From Candidatus Sulfotelmatobacter kueseliae (GTDB lineage: Bacteria > Acidobacteriota > Terriglobia > Terriglobales > Acidobacteriaceae), in NCBI GenBank assembly GCA_900290255.1, contig OMOD01000161.1, forward strand, positions 1 to 44,462: a DNA stretch of 44,462 nucleotides, read 5' to 3'. Numbering within the stretch: the stretch's first letter is position 1; every line of letters begins with the position of its first letter. Position numbers and translations under genes: made by a program. Below the pieces are notes generated by a model. It searched no databases. It was not told the DNA's origin and saw only the letters and a program-made list of their open reading frames with translations. This document shows positions 24,984 through 32,270 of the stretch, one piece after another.

Positions 24984-25106
24984 TCCGAGGTTTCAAAGTG
25001 TCAAGGTTTCAGAGTTTCAAGGTTTCAAAGTTTCAATGTCAAAGCCTGCTTCTTCCTCGCAACTTTGAAACTGTGAAACCTTGCAACCTTGCAACCTTGA
25101 AACTTT
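24984..25106. repeat. family A octamer inverted repeat, copy 2
   Basis: GTTTCAAA, GTGTCAAG, GTTTCAGA, GTTTCAAG, GTTTCAAA and GTTTCAAT units in register form the left arm. CTTTGAAACTGTGAAACC and ACCTTGCA-type units form the right arm. It fills the gap between apt and acyP and touches the acyP stop codon. Confidence 0.85.
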
Positions 25107-25406
25107 CTACCATGCTCCTTCAATGCGAAACGAACTGAGTCCGGCGACCGGCGCCGTGTCGGAGACTTCGACTGCATCCACGCGGGCGGCGCGCGGTCCC
25201 TCGCGCAGGCGCGAATGCAGGCCGAGCAGTTGGTCGCGCGTGCCCTGGGCCAGAACTTCCACGCTGCCGTCGTGATTGTTGCGTACCCATCCGGCGATGC
25301 CGAGAATGCTCGCCTCGCGCTCGACGAACCAGCGGAAGCCGACGCCCTGGACGCGCCCGCGGACCAGGAAGCGGCGGGCGAGGGTCGGTTTTTCTGCGGA
25401 AGCCAT
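25107..25406 (-). CDS. acyP: acylphosphatase
   Basis: A 99-residue enzyme hydrolysing acyl phosphates. The catalytic Arg25 lies in GRVQGVGFRWF and Asn43 in GWVRNNHDGSVEV, both in the usual spacing. The start at 25406 (MASAEKP) fits family length; a longer frame from 25421 adds five residues. The stop codon is directly followed by a family A repeat. Confidence 0.93.
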   Translation of the reverse strand: MASAEKPTLARRFLVRGRVQGVGFRWFVEREASILGIAGWVRNNHDGSVEVLAQGTRDQLLGLHSRLREGPRAARVDAVEVSDTAPVAGLSSFRIEGAW

Positions 25407-25412
25407 GTGGGA

Positions 25413-25543
25413 AAGTTTCAACGTTTCAAAGTTTCAGAGTTGCGGGTCAGTTTGACTTCCACCGGCTAACAAGCTGAGCTGGTCTGGCTATTTAGGATTA
25501 CGGGGCTGACTTTGAAACCTTGAAACTCTGAAACCTTGAAACC
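25413..25543. repeat. family A octamer inverted repeat, copy 3
   Basis: Left arm of GTTTCAAC/GTTTCAAA/GTTTCAGA units, about 70 bp of unrelated centre, and a right arm of CTTTGAAACCTTGAAACTCT-type units. The right arm ends exactly at the TAA stop codon of efp. Confidence 0.85.
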
Positions 25544-26104
25544 TTATGCTCGGGACAGGTACGCGCCTTCCGACGTGTCCACCTTGATCTTCTCGCCTTC
25601 ATTGATGAAGGGCGGCACCTGCACGACCAGCCCGGTCTCGGTCTTCGCGGCCTTGGTCACGCTGGAAGCGGTGGCGCTCTTCAGTCCGGGCTCAGTCTCA
25701 ATCACGGTCAGGATCACAGTCTGCGGCAGTTCGATGCCGACGGCCTTGCCGTCAAAAAACTCCACTTTGATTTCAAGGTTGGGAATCAGGTACTCGACCG
25801 CGTCGCCCAGAATTTCCTTGGTCAGGTGGGTCTGCTCGTAATTTGTAGTGTCCATGAAGTAGTAGCTGTCGCCGTCGGCATAGAGGAACTGCATTTCGAC
25901 CTCGTCGACGTTGATCTTCTCGATGGGGTCGGGCGAGCGGAAACGGTGCTCGAACATGGCGCCGGTGCGCAGGTTGCGCAGCTTGGCCTGGATGAAGGCG
26001 CGCAGGTTGCCGGGCGTGCGGTGCTCGACCGAGAAAACGGAATGCAGATCATTGTTGTGCTTGATGATCATGCCGGGGCGGAGTTGTGTGGCAGGGATCG
26101 ACAT
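25544..26104 (-). CDS. efp: translation elongation factor P with non-canonical tip loop
   Basis: A 186-residue EF-P that rescues ribosomes stalled at polyproline. The KOW-like N-terminal domain (1-65), the middle OB domain and the C-terminal OB domain (about 130-186, ending VDTSEGAYLSRA) are all present. The loop that reaches the peptidyl centre reads HRTPGNLRAF (residues 28-37). Canonical EF-Ps have a modified Lys or Arg two residues after Pro (PGKG or PGRG); here Asn33-Leu34 occupy that place and the nearest basic residue is Arg35. No EpmA, EarP or other modification gene is nearby. It may act unmodified or use Arg35. Confidence 0.94.
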   Translation of the reverse strand: MSIPATQLRPGMIIKHNNDLHSVFSVEHRTPGNLRAFIQAKLRNLRTGAMFEHRFRSPDPIEKINVDEVEMQFLYADGDSYYFMDTTNYEQTHLTKEILGDAVEYLIPNLEIKVEFFDGKAVGIELPQTVILTVIETEPGLKSATASSVTKAAKTETGLVVQVPPFINEGEKIKVDTSEGAYLSRA

Positions 26105-26158
26105 TGCTTGCGAGACTCTCCTCTACGATTGCGGATTGCGGAGCCGGCAGAAGAGCCT

Positions 26159-26199
26159 GTCCTGAGCAACCCCGAGGTATCGAGGGGGTGCCGAAGGAC
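26159..26199. repeat. REP-like hairpin
   Basis: GTCCTGAGCA and TGCCGAAGGAC ends surround CCCCGAGGTATCGAGGGG, forming a stem-loop of about 41 nt. It is a single copy here. The rest of 26105-26425, between efp and the YtxH gene, contains no gene that I can support. Confidence 0.5.
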
Positions 26200-26425
26200 G
26201 GGCAGGCCACAAGTTCCGCCGCTATGGTGGCGAAAACATTATTTTACACGCAGGCGCGGGGGAAGGGAAACCGCTGCAGGGGCCAGGAGTCAAGGGCCAG
26301 AATCCTCGGAGGTCGAGGGCGTGTCAGGTTGGGTTAGCCGCCATGGGTTTATGATGATCCCGACAGGCGGATTAGCCCGCGACGTGAGCGAGTTCTTTGG
26401 CGGGCGGAAAAAAGAGGTCTTCACC

Positions 26426-26776
26426 ATGCGCATCGGACGTTATGAATCTTCGGAAGGCAGCAGCGTAGGTACGGCCATTACCTTCCTGCTGATTGGGCTG
26501 GGAGCCGGGGCGCTGGTCGGGCTTCTGCTTGCGCCCAAGAGCGGACGGGAGTTGCGCCGCGATATCAAGCGCGGCTACGACGATACCAAGGATGCCGTCG
26601 GCGAGTGGGCCGACACAGCCGCTGAAACGGTCAAAGAAAAGGTGCGCGATGCGGGAGAGCGCGTGCGCGACGTGGCCAGCCGCGGCGTGGATGCCGCTTC
26701 GGATCTGGCTGAGGATCTGCGCGACACCGTGCGGGAAAAGGCGGAACCGATCCGCCGCGCGATTAATCGGAGCTGA
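26426..26776 (+). CDS. YtxH-domain protein
   Basis: A 116-residue protein with one N-terminal membrane helix (about 16-38, TAITFLLIGLGAGALVGLLLAP). The YtxH signature follows it: GLLLAPKSGRELRRDI. A long amphipathic Lys/Glu/Asp/Arg-rich helix (about 50-116) has an 11-residue-like periodicity reminiscent of LEA or apolipoprotein repeats. Family members are general-stress-associated membrane proteins of unclear function. The ATG at 26426 follows AGAGG; longer in-frame starts upstream lack a ribosome-binding site. Confidence 0.8.
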   Translation: MRIGRYESSEGSSVGTAITFLLIGLGAGALVGLLLAPKSGRELRRDIKRGYDDTKDAVGEWADTAAETVKEKVRDAGERVRDVASRGVDAASDLAEDLRDTVREKAEPIRRAINRS

Positions 26777-26782
26777 GAAGAA

Positions 26783-26893
26783 CGGACCTCAGACTTCGGA
26801 CCTCTGACCTCGGACCTCAGACCTCGGACCTCGGACCTTGGACCTCAGACCTAGGACGCCTGGGGTCTGACGTCTGAGGTCCGAGGTCTGATC
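26783..26893. repeat. family C heptamer inverted repeat, copy 3
   Basis: Left arm of GGACCTC, AGACTTC, GGACCTC, TGACCTC, GGACCTC and AGACCTC units. The right arm is short (TCTGACGTCTGAGGTCCGAGGTCTGA). It occupies the whole gap between the convergent YtxH and TonB genes, within 3-7 nt of each stop codon. Confidence 0.85.
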
Positions 26894-26896
26894 TTG

Positions 26897-27730
26897 CTAG
26901 TACAGGTGGAAATCGACTTCCACGGCAATTTGTGTCGCAACCGGCTGACCGTTAAGCGTAGCGGGCTTGAAGCGCCAGCGGCTGACGGCTTCGATCGCCT
27001 TCTCGTCCAGACCCATGCCCAGGCTTTGCCCAACGCGGATGTTGTAGGTGTGCCCATCCTTGCCTACGACCACCAGGAGCACCACGATGCCCTGCATCTT
27101 GGCCTTGCGAGCCTCGTCAGAAAAGCTGGGCTCGGAATTGTAGATCACCTGGGGCACCGTCACTCCCTGCTTGCCAGCGGGAAGAATTCCTGGCGGACCG
27201 GAACCGAAAAAAGGCCCGGATGACGGCCCCACGCCATCGCAACATCCCGGTCCGATTCCGCCCGGACCGCCGGGGCCGTTCGAGGGCGTCGAAAACCGCA
27301 ACAAGGGATCGCCGATCTGACCTCCCTGGGGCAGCTTGATGTCGGGCGCAACCATTATGGTTTCTTCTACGGGAAGCCTGGGCATTTCTTTGGGAACGAC
27401 CACGGTTGGAGGAACGATTTGGGGATCGAGCGAGGCGCGCGGAAGACTTCCATGCGAAGCCGGGAGCAGATCGAGGCCGCCACCGCCACCGCCATTGTTT
27501 CCGGAAAAAACCAGCGGGAGATCATCCAGCCGGGGGAATCGCAGGCGGACTCCGGGCGGACGATTCTCTATCACGCAACTCGTGAAATAGATGAGCAGTC
27601 CCACGATCAGGGCCTGCGCGGCCATTGAGAATGCAAAGGCCTCCGGCCGTGTTCGATAGGGCTCGTCGGCTTTGCCGGAAAACATCGAAAACAGATTCGA
27701 GCCGGAAGGCCCGGAAGTGGCTGCGGTCAT
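26897..27730 (-). CDS. TonB-family energy transducer
   Basis: A 277-residue protein with the TonB layout. A cytoplasmic start is followed by one membrane helix (about 32-52, FSMAAQALIVGLLIYFTSC) and a long Pro/Gly-rich periplasmic spacer with a poly-Gly patch. The C-terminal TonB domain (about 190-277) contains SFSDEARKAKMQGIVVLLVV and AVSRWRFKPATLNGQPV. TonB couples proton-motive force to outer-membrane transporters. No exbB or exbD is adjacent. Two consecutive cysteines in the spacer (GPGCCDG) are unusual. Confidence 0.88.
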   Translation of the reverse strand: MTAATSGPSGSNLFSMFSGKADEPYRTRPEAFAFSMAAQALIVGLLIYFTSCVIENRPPGVRLRFPRLDDLPLVFSGNNGGGGGGLDLLPASHGSLPRASLDPQIVPPTVVVPKEMPRLPVEETIMVAPDIKLPQGGQIGDPLLRFSTPSNGPGGPGGIGPGCCDGVGPSSGPFFGSGPPGILPAGKQGVTVPQVIYNSEPSFSDEARKAKMQGIVVLLVVVGKDGHTYNIRVGQSLGMGLDEKAIEAVSRWRFKPATLNGQPVATQIAVEVDFHLY

Positions 27731-27803
27731 GGCGCACCCCTGGTGGAGTCCTTACTCGCGATGAGACGCAGGAATCGGGGAAAAGGATTGCTTGGAACAG
27801 TAG

Positions 27804-27835
27804 CAAGTGGCTAGTGATCGGTGGTCAGTGATCGG
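27804..27835. repeat. family E heptamer repeat (TGATCAC/TGATCGG type), left arm
   Basis: GTGGCTAGTGATCGGTGGTC, then AGTGATCGG, are degenerate heptamers complementary to the array at 28093-28115. The two arms are about 260 bp apart because the MITE-like element at 27889-28024 lies between them, consistent with a nested insertion. Confidence 0.6.
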
Positions 27836-27888
27836 CCCCCGCAAGACAGGGCCGATCTGGCTCGCCTACATGTTCTGATACAGATCGA

Positions 27889-28024
27889 ACATGGAAGAGC
27901 GGCGCTTTAGCGCCGCGTTGGCATGATCCAGAGAACTTGGGCTTCAGCCCCGGTGAGCCCAGGGCCTAAAGGCCGTTCCTCGTAGCGAACCGGGACGCGG
28001 CCCTGAAGGGCCGCTCTTCCACGT
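27889..28024. mobile_element. MITE-like element with terminal inverted repeats, copy 2
   Basis: The ends ACATGGAAGAGCGGC and GCCGCTCTTCCACGT match as inverted repeats in 14 of 15 positions. Read on the minus strand, the internal order of hairpins (GCGGCCCTTCAGGGCCGC, GGCCTTTAGGCC, CCGGGGCTGAAGCCC, GCGGCGCTAAAGCGCCGC) equals that of the element at 2781-2915. It encodes no protein. It lies between the two arms of a family E repeat. Confidence 0.75.
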
Positions 28025-28092
28025 GGCTCCCACAAGATCGATGACAAACCAATCTTCTGGGAGGACGTCAAGAGAGCCTCATGCGTTCCATC

Positions 28093-28115
28093 GTTGACCA
28101 CTGATCACTGATCAC
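28093..28115. repeat. family E heptamer repeat, right arm
   Basis: TTGACCACTGATCACTGATC followed by ACTGG, made of exact TGATCAC heptamers. The TGA stop codon of the AMIN-domain gene (28112-28114 on the minus strand) lies inside the array. Confidence 0.7.
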
Positions 28116-29578
28116 TGGCTCTCGCCTTGCCGGAATATGCTGGCGAAGAATCCTCCGACGCGGCGCAGGAAGCTGCGGTGTTCGGTCTTGGACTGCGGTT
28201 CTTCTTGCTTTTCTTCTTTCTTCTCTTGGGGCGGGGACTGAATCACAGGATCGAGGTGCACTAGCCGGGCCGAGGAGTCGGCCAGAGGCAAATCTGTCGC
28301 CGCCGCGAGGGGCGGGAGCGGTGCGGCGGCGTGATCCTTGGCGCTGAAGACGAAAGGCGCATTTACCTCAACGTGCACGTCATTGGGGTGCGACGGGGGC
28401 AGGGGCGCGGTCTCAGGCCCATTCGACAAGGTCGTTCGCACCGTGCCTCCGAACACCGAACCGATTTCTCCGGAAGCACTCACCGACGGCGCAGAGGTCC
28501 CGCCGAGGCGAGTTTTCTCGGGCAATACCGAGTCCGACAGCGGCGGCGCGGCCGCGGCATTGGCCAGCAGTACCGGTGAGGGCGGAGGGCAACCGCATTC
28601 GAGGGGAATGTCAGTGTCCACGCGGTCGATCCGCCCGGAGCGAAACACGGCCTGCTCGGCTGGCCTCACCTGGTAAATGCGGTCGCCCATCAGTTCAGAA
28701 ACGATGGCCGAAGATGTGTTTCCTTTCAGCGCCCGCACACAGGTGTTGCCGTGGGAGTCGGCGCTGATGGCGAAATCGAAATGGCCGGGCCCGGCGAACA
28801 TGATGCGGAAGTCGGGAGTGAGTAGCGAATCGGCCGAGGCGGCCAGCGAGTAGTGCGACTCCAGGGCGCCCACGCTCAGCGCGAGCATGAGATCGCGCTG
28901 GTTGTGCGAGGGAGTGATCGAAACCGAGGTGCCCGGGCACACGAAGACTTCTCCGCCACGGGACAGGCGCAGGATCGCGGTTTCCGAGCCGGCGGTCAGC
29001 GACGAACCCGCGGCGAGACGGCTTCCCGCCAGCACCAATGCGCCTGAACCGCCGGTCAGGGGCAGGGCCGCGGGAGCAGTGTCCGGCGATGGGCCAGGCG
29101 GTAGGTTCGGTCCCGCTGGCGGCTGGCCGGATGTGGCGGTCTTCCCCCCGGTCACGTCTGCATTCCCACTTTCCGGCGGCTTGAGACGAATCAGCAGGCG
29201 TTTGCTCACGATCTCCCAGGTGTAGCCATAGGGCGCGAGCATGTCGACGATGATGCGCGTCACCGGAGGTTGCTTCTGGTACTGATAGGCGAGGATCGCC
29301 TCGACGTTCTGCTGGTCGATCGCGGTTCGCTTGGGTGGCGCTCCCAGCCGGGAATTGGGCAGGTCGATCAGCAGGCGGGGCGGCGAAGTCAGGGTCTGAA
29401 TTTCCGGGGTAATGCGGCCGCCCGTGGAGAGAATTTCGATGGCCGGAACGCCATGATCCTCGACGAGCTGAATGCTCTTCACCACCGGCGGCGGACCGGG
29501 AGTCTGGGCGACAGGGAACAGGGCAAGCAGGGGCACCACCAACGTCGCGCACAAGAACTTGAGCGCAGGTCGCGGCAA
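28112..29578 (-). CDS. exported AMIN-domain protein
   Basis: A 488-residue exported protein. A signal peptide ([21 protein letters not shown]) is followed by an AMIN domain (about 33-135; [13 protein letters not shown] and VTRIIVDM are typical), a domain that binds peptidoglycan or localises to secretin complexes. A second beta-rich region (about 180-320; [20 protein letters not shown]) resembles a FecR-like sheet. The Pro/Ser-rich C-terminus ends in a basic helix ([19 protein letters not shown]) that might contact membrane. The start codon is TTG at 29578 with GAGGG five bases upstream. The stop codon is supplied by a family E repeat. Confidence 0.82.
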   Translation of the reverse strand: MPRPALKFLCATLVVPLLALFPVAQTPGPPPVVKSIQLVEDHGVPAIEILSTGGRITPEIQTLTSPPRLLIDLPNSRLGAPPKRTAIDQQNVEAILAYQYQKQPPVTRIIVDMLAPYGYTWEIVSKRLLIRLKPPESGNADVTGGKTATSGQPPAGPNLPPGPSPDTAPAALPLTGGSGALVLAGSRLAAGSSLTAGSETAILRLSRGGEVFVCPGTSVSITPSHNQRDLMLALSVGALESHYSLAASADSLLTPDFRIMFAGPGHFDFAISADSHGNTCVRALKGNTSSAIVSELMGDRIYQVRPAEQAVFRSGRIDRVDTDIPLECGCPPPSPVLLANAAAAPPLSDSVLPEKTRLGGTSAPSVSASGEIGSVFGGTVRTTLSNGPETAPLPPSHPNDVHVEVNAPFVFSAKDHAAAPLPPLAAATDLPLADSSARLVHLDPVIQSPPQEKKEEKQEEPQSKTEHRSFLRRVGGFFASIFRQGESQ

Positions 29579-29655
29579 TCAATCCCTCACTTGAGAGCTA
29601 GGGGAAACATAACACACGGGACTGGGGTCGGGGGCAGTGGGCAGGGCTGGGTGCG

Positions 29656-29697
29656 GAAGTCAGAAGGTAGAAGTCAGAGGTCAGAAGTCTGAGGTCA
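29656..29697. repeat. family C-like heptamer array, single arm
   Basis: Six units in register: GAAGTCA, GAAGGTA, GAAGTCA, GAGGTCA, GAAGTCT, GAGGTCA. It lies in the gene-free gap between the AMIN gene start and the PilZ stop codon, together with the next two elements. The rest of this gap shows nothing else. Confidence 0.75.
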
Positions 29698-29720
29698 GCG
29701 GGCAGAGGAACGTACCCGGC

Positions 29721-29755
29721 TGACCACTCGTCACTGATCACTCGTCACCGATCAC
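29721..29755. repeat. family E heptamer array, copy 2
   Basis: Five units in register: TGACCAC, TCGTCAC, TGATCAC, TCGTCAC, CGATCAC. It directly abuts the palindromic element starting at 29755. Confidence 0.8.
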
Positions 29756-29890
29756 TAGAGGCTATCTCATAATGAACCAAAGGGATAAACCGTCGGCTCC
29801 CTCAGGGTCTAAAGCCCGCGTCTTTGTTGGCTCTGGGCGGCACGGCTGAAGCCGTGCCCTTCCCAAAACCATTTATGAGATGGCCTCTAG
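29755..29890. mobile_element. palindromic element with 18-bp terminal inverted repeats
   Basis: CTAGAGGCTATCTCATAA (29755-29772) and TTATGAGATGGCCTCTAG (29873-29890) match as inverted repeats in 17 of 18 positions. An internal hairpin GGCACGGCTGAAGCCGTGCC is present. No protein is encoded. Similar in size and build to the other MITE-like elements but with different ends. Confidence 0.7.
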
Positions 29891-29905
29891 CCCATAACCA
29901 CTGTC

Positions 29906-30235
29906 TTACGCTTCGGGCAGGAACTCGTACTCCTCAATCACGGCGGCGACGGCGAGTTTCCCTTTTGTGCCGGGATCCTCAACCCGCACCACGTGGCCTT
30001 TGCAATGCACGCGGATGCTGTCAGTGAGCGTGATTTCGGGCGGGAGCGTCAGGGTGAATGCGATAGGCGAGCCTTGCGCCACTGCGGACTCGAGGTAGAG
30101 GCAGATGCCGCGCGCGCTTACGTCGCGAATCTGGCCAACCTCGCCCGGAGCAAGGTTGCCGTCGGGAGCAACGGTAACAGGAATGTGAAGCGCAAATCTC
30201 CGCGCAGCCCGCTTTTCGTTCTGGGGCTCAGACAT
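29906..30235 (-). CDS. PilZ-domain protein
   Basis: A 109-residue single PilZ domain, the family that binds cyclic di-GMP. The N-terminal arginine motif (KRAARRFALHIPV, about 8-20) and the second motif DVSARGICLYLE (about 38-49, matching D/NxSxxG) are both present, so ligand binding is likely. It probably acts as an adaptor, as it has no other domain. The ATG at 30235 has GGAGGAAAGG just upstream. Confidence 0.88.
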   Translation of the reverse strand: MSEPQNEKRAARRFALHIPVTVAPDGNLAPGEVGQIRDVSARGICLYLESAVAQGSPIAFTLTLPPEITLTDSIRVHCKGHVVRVEDPGTKGKLAVAAVIEEYEFLPEA

Positions 30236-30371
30236 GCCTTTCCTCCAAAGCGGCGTGCAGGGGCATGAAAGCTGGCACAACCTGAAATCAGGATGCCTCG
30301 CGCCGCTACTTCGGTCAATACCACCCTTGGGTCAGGGGATAGCACTTTTCAGGGAGCAGGGGCCGGGGATC

Positions 30372-30560
30372 GGACCTCGGACCTCAGACCACAGACCCCG
30401 GACCCCAGACCCCGGGCCCCGGGCCCCGGACCTCAGACCCCGGACCTCAGACTCCGGACCCCGGACCTCAGACCCCGGACCCCGGACCTCAGACCCCGGA
30501 CCTCAGACCCCGGGCCCCGGACCTCAGACCTCGGACCTCAGACCACAGACCTCTGACTTC
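30372..30560. repeat. 27-unit heptamer array (RGACCYC), family C
   Basis: From 30372 to 30560 the sequence divides exactly into 27 heptamers without a single frame slip. Most are GGACCTC, AGACCCC, GGACCCC or GGGCCCC. Purine/pyrimidine strand bias is extreme and no inverted arm follows. It ends 46 bp upstream of the murE ATG. It is by far the longest array in the window and should be prone to slippage. The gap 30236-30606 contains no gene. Confidence 0.93.
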
Positions 30561-30593
30561 CGCCCCTCCGACCCCCGATCTCCGGCCCTGCCC

Positions 30594-30599
30594 TATAAT
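30594..30599 (+). promoter_or_regulatory. -10 box for leaderless murE transcript
   Basis: A perfect TATAAT ends 7 nt before the murE ATG; no -35 of good quality is seen at 17 bp and no ribosome-binding site exists. Transcription would start at or within a base or two of the ATG. Confidence 0.55.
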
Positions 30600-30606
30600 C
30601 CGAACA

Positions 30607-32103
30607 ATGACCTTCGAACATCTGCTGGATGGCGCCCAGGTTCTTGCGCGCAGCGGGAACCCCAGCGTCAGCGGCGTGGAGTATGACTCGCGCCGGGTGA
30701 AGCCGGGGTGCGGGTTCGTGGCCATGCGCGGCGAAACTTCCGACGGCAACCGCTACATTGACCAGGCCATCCAGGCAGGCGCCGTCGCGGTCATCACGGA
30801 TTCCTCCAGCGAGAAGCCGCGCCAGGGCGTGGCCTGGGCCGTGGTGCCGCACGGGCGGCGGGCGCTGGCGCGGGTCAGCGCGAATTTCTACAAGCGCCCG
30901 GCGGAACGGATCGCCATCACGGGAATCACCGGAACCAACGGCAAGAGCACGACGGCGTTTCTGATGGAAGCGATCCTCACGGCCGCGGCGCGGAAGAGCG
31001 CGCTGATCGGGACGATTGAGTATCACGTCGCCGGACAGATTTATCCCGCGCCGCACACCACGCCCGAGGCGCTGGAACTGGCGCGCCTCTTGAACGAAGC
31101 GCTCGGGCAGGGCGCGACCGACGCCGTGATGGAAGTTTCCTCGCACGCCCTGGCGCAGCAGCGGGTGTTTGGCGTTCCGTTTGATGTCGCCGTCTTCACC
31201 AACCTGACGCGCGACCACCTCGATTATCACAAGACGATGGACGAGTACTTCGCGGCCAAGCGGGTACTGTTCGAAGGCTGCGGCACGGACGCGCCGCGGG
31301 TCGCGGTGACAAATCTCGATGACGATTATGGCGCGAAGCTAGTCGAGTTCAGCCGCAAGCGCAGTTCGATGGTGCTGACCTACGGATGGGAGCGCGGCGA
31401 CTTCCACGCCGAGAACGTGGACATCAGTCCGCGGGGCACGCGCTTCGACGTGGTCACTCCGCAGGAAAAGTTGGCCGTGTTTTCGCCGCTGATCGGGCGG
31501 GTGAATGTGTACAACATTCTGGCGGCTGCGGCCGCGGGTTACGCACGCAAATGCGACGCGCAGGCGATTGTGCGCGGGGTCGAGATGCTCACGCACGTGC
31601 CGGGAAGGTTTGAGCGCGTGGATTGCGGCCAGCCGTTCACCGTGGTCGTGGATTATGCGCACACCGACGACGCCCTGCGCAATCTCACGGCGCTGGCACG
31701 CGAGTTCGTCTCGCGCACAGGAGCGAAGGGCCGGGTGCTGACCGTATTCGGCTGCGGGGGCGACCGCGACCGGGCCAAGCGCCCGCTGATGGGCGAAGCG
31801 GCCGGGCGCGGCAGCGATTTTGTGGTGCTGACTTCCGATAATCCGCGCAGCGAAGACCCGGTGGCGATCATCAACGACGCACTGGTGGGGCTGCAGAAAA
31901 CGGGCGTGAAGTACACCGTGGAAGCGGACCGGCGAAAAGCGGTTGCTTTCGCGATCGGCGAAGCGCGACCGGGAGACATCGTGCTGCTGGCCGGAAAAGG
32001 GCACGAAAAGGTGCAGGTGACACGGGAAGGCGCGCGTCCGTTTGATGATGTCGAGGTGGCGCGCGAGGCGCTGCGCGCGGCGGGATTCGAAAAAAATTGT
32101 TGA
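30607..32103 (+). CDS. murE: UDP-MurNAc-L-Ala-D-Glu:meso-diaminopimelate ligase
   Basis: A 498-residue Mur ligase adding the third amino acid to the peptidoglycan precursor. The ATP loop is GTNGKST (109-115). The C-terminal DNPR motif (411-414) is the signature for meso-diaminopimelate rather than lysine. Other family motifs are MEVSSHAL, NLTRDHLDYH and VVDYAHTDDAL. It opens the cell-wall gene run; the more usual upstream ftsL/ftsI are missing and a minus-strand PilZ gene is found instead. The final codons and TGA stop come from a family B repeat (GFEKNC then stop). Translation may start on a leaderless mRNA. Confidence 0.96.
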   Translation: MTFEHLLDGAQVLARSGNPSVSGVEYDSRRVKPGCGFVAMRGETSDGNRYIDQAIQAGAVAVITDSSSEKPRQGVAWAVVPHGRRALARVSANFYKRPAERIAITGITGTNGKSTTAFLMEAILTAAARKSALIGTIEYHVAGQIYPAPHTTPEALELARLLNEALGQGATDAVMEVSSHALAQQRVFGVPFDVAVFTNLTRDHLDYHKTMDEYFAAKRVLFEGCGTDAPRVAVTNLDDDYGAKLVEFSRKRSSMVLTYGWERGDFHAENVDISPRGTRFDVVTPQEKLAVFSPLIGRVNVYNILAAAAAGYARKCDAQAIVRGVEMLTHVPGRFERVDCGQPFTVVVDYAHTDDALRNLTALAREFVSRTGAKGRVLTVFGCGGDRDRAKRPLMGEAAGRGSDFVVLTSDNPRSEDPVAIINDALVGLQKTGVKYTVEADRRKAVAFAIGEARPGDIVLLAGKGHEKVQVTREGARPFDDVEVAREALRAAGFEKNC

Positions 32104-32199
32104 TGGATGATTTTTGATTGTCGATTGAAACGCGGAAATGCGCGCCCGGGAAGATTTTATTCAACAATCAGCAGTCAACAATCAACAATCAACAATCGG
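32096..32199. repeat. family B heptamer inverted repeat, copy 3
   Basis: Left arm ATTGTTGATGGATGATTTTT and GATTGTCGATTGAAA; right arm of five or more CAATCAA/CAATCAG-type heptamers. It supplies the murE stop codon (32101-32103). A family G hairpin follows immediately. Confidence 0.85.
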
Positions 32200-32204
32200 A
32201 CATG

Positions 32205-32249
32205 CCCACCCTAACGTCGCAAAGTGCGCGACGTTAGGATGGGGCACCC
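32205..32249. repeat. family G hairpin (CCCACCCT...AGGNTGGGGCACCC), copy 1
   Basis: CCCACCCT, then AACGTCGC, a short loop, GCGACGTT and AGGATGGGGCACCC. The constant ends frame a variable stem. The same constant ends occur inside murC (39858-39904) with a different stem. It lies 21 nt before the murF start. Confidence 0.8.
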
Positions 32250-32270
32250 AGATTTCGTTATGGGCTCGAT

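Noticed and set aside
30372-30560. CRISPR-like array before murE
   Set aside because: Units are contiguous 7-mers with no spacers and no cas genes nearby.
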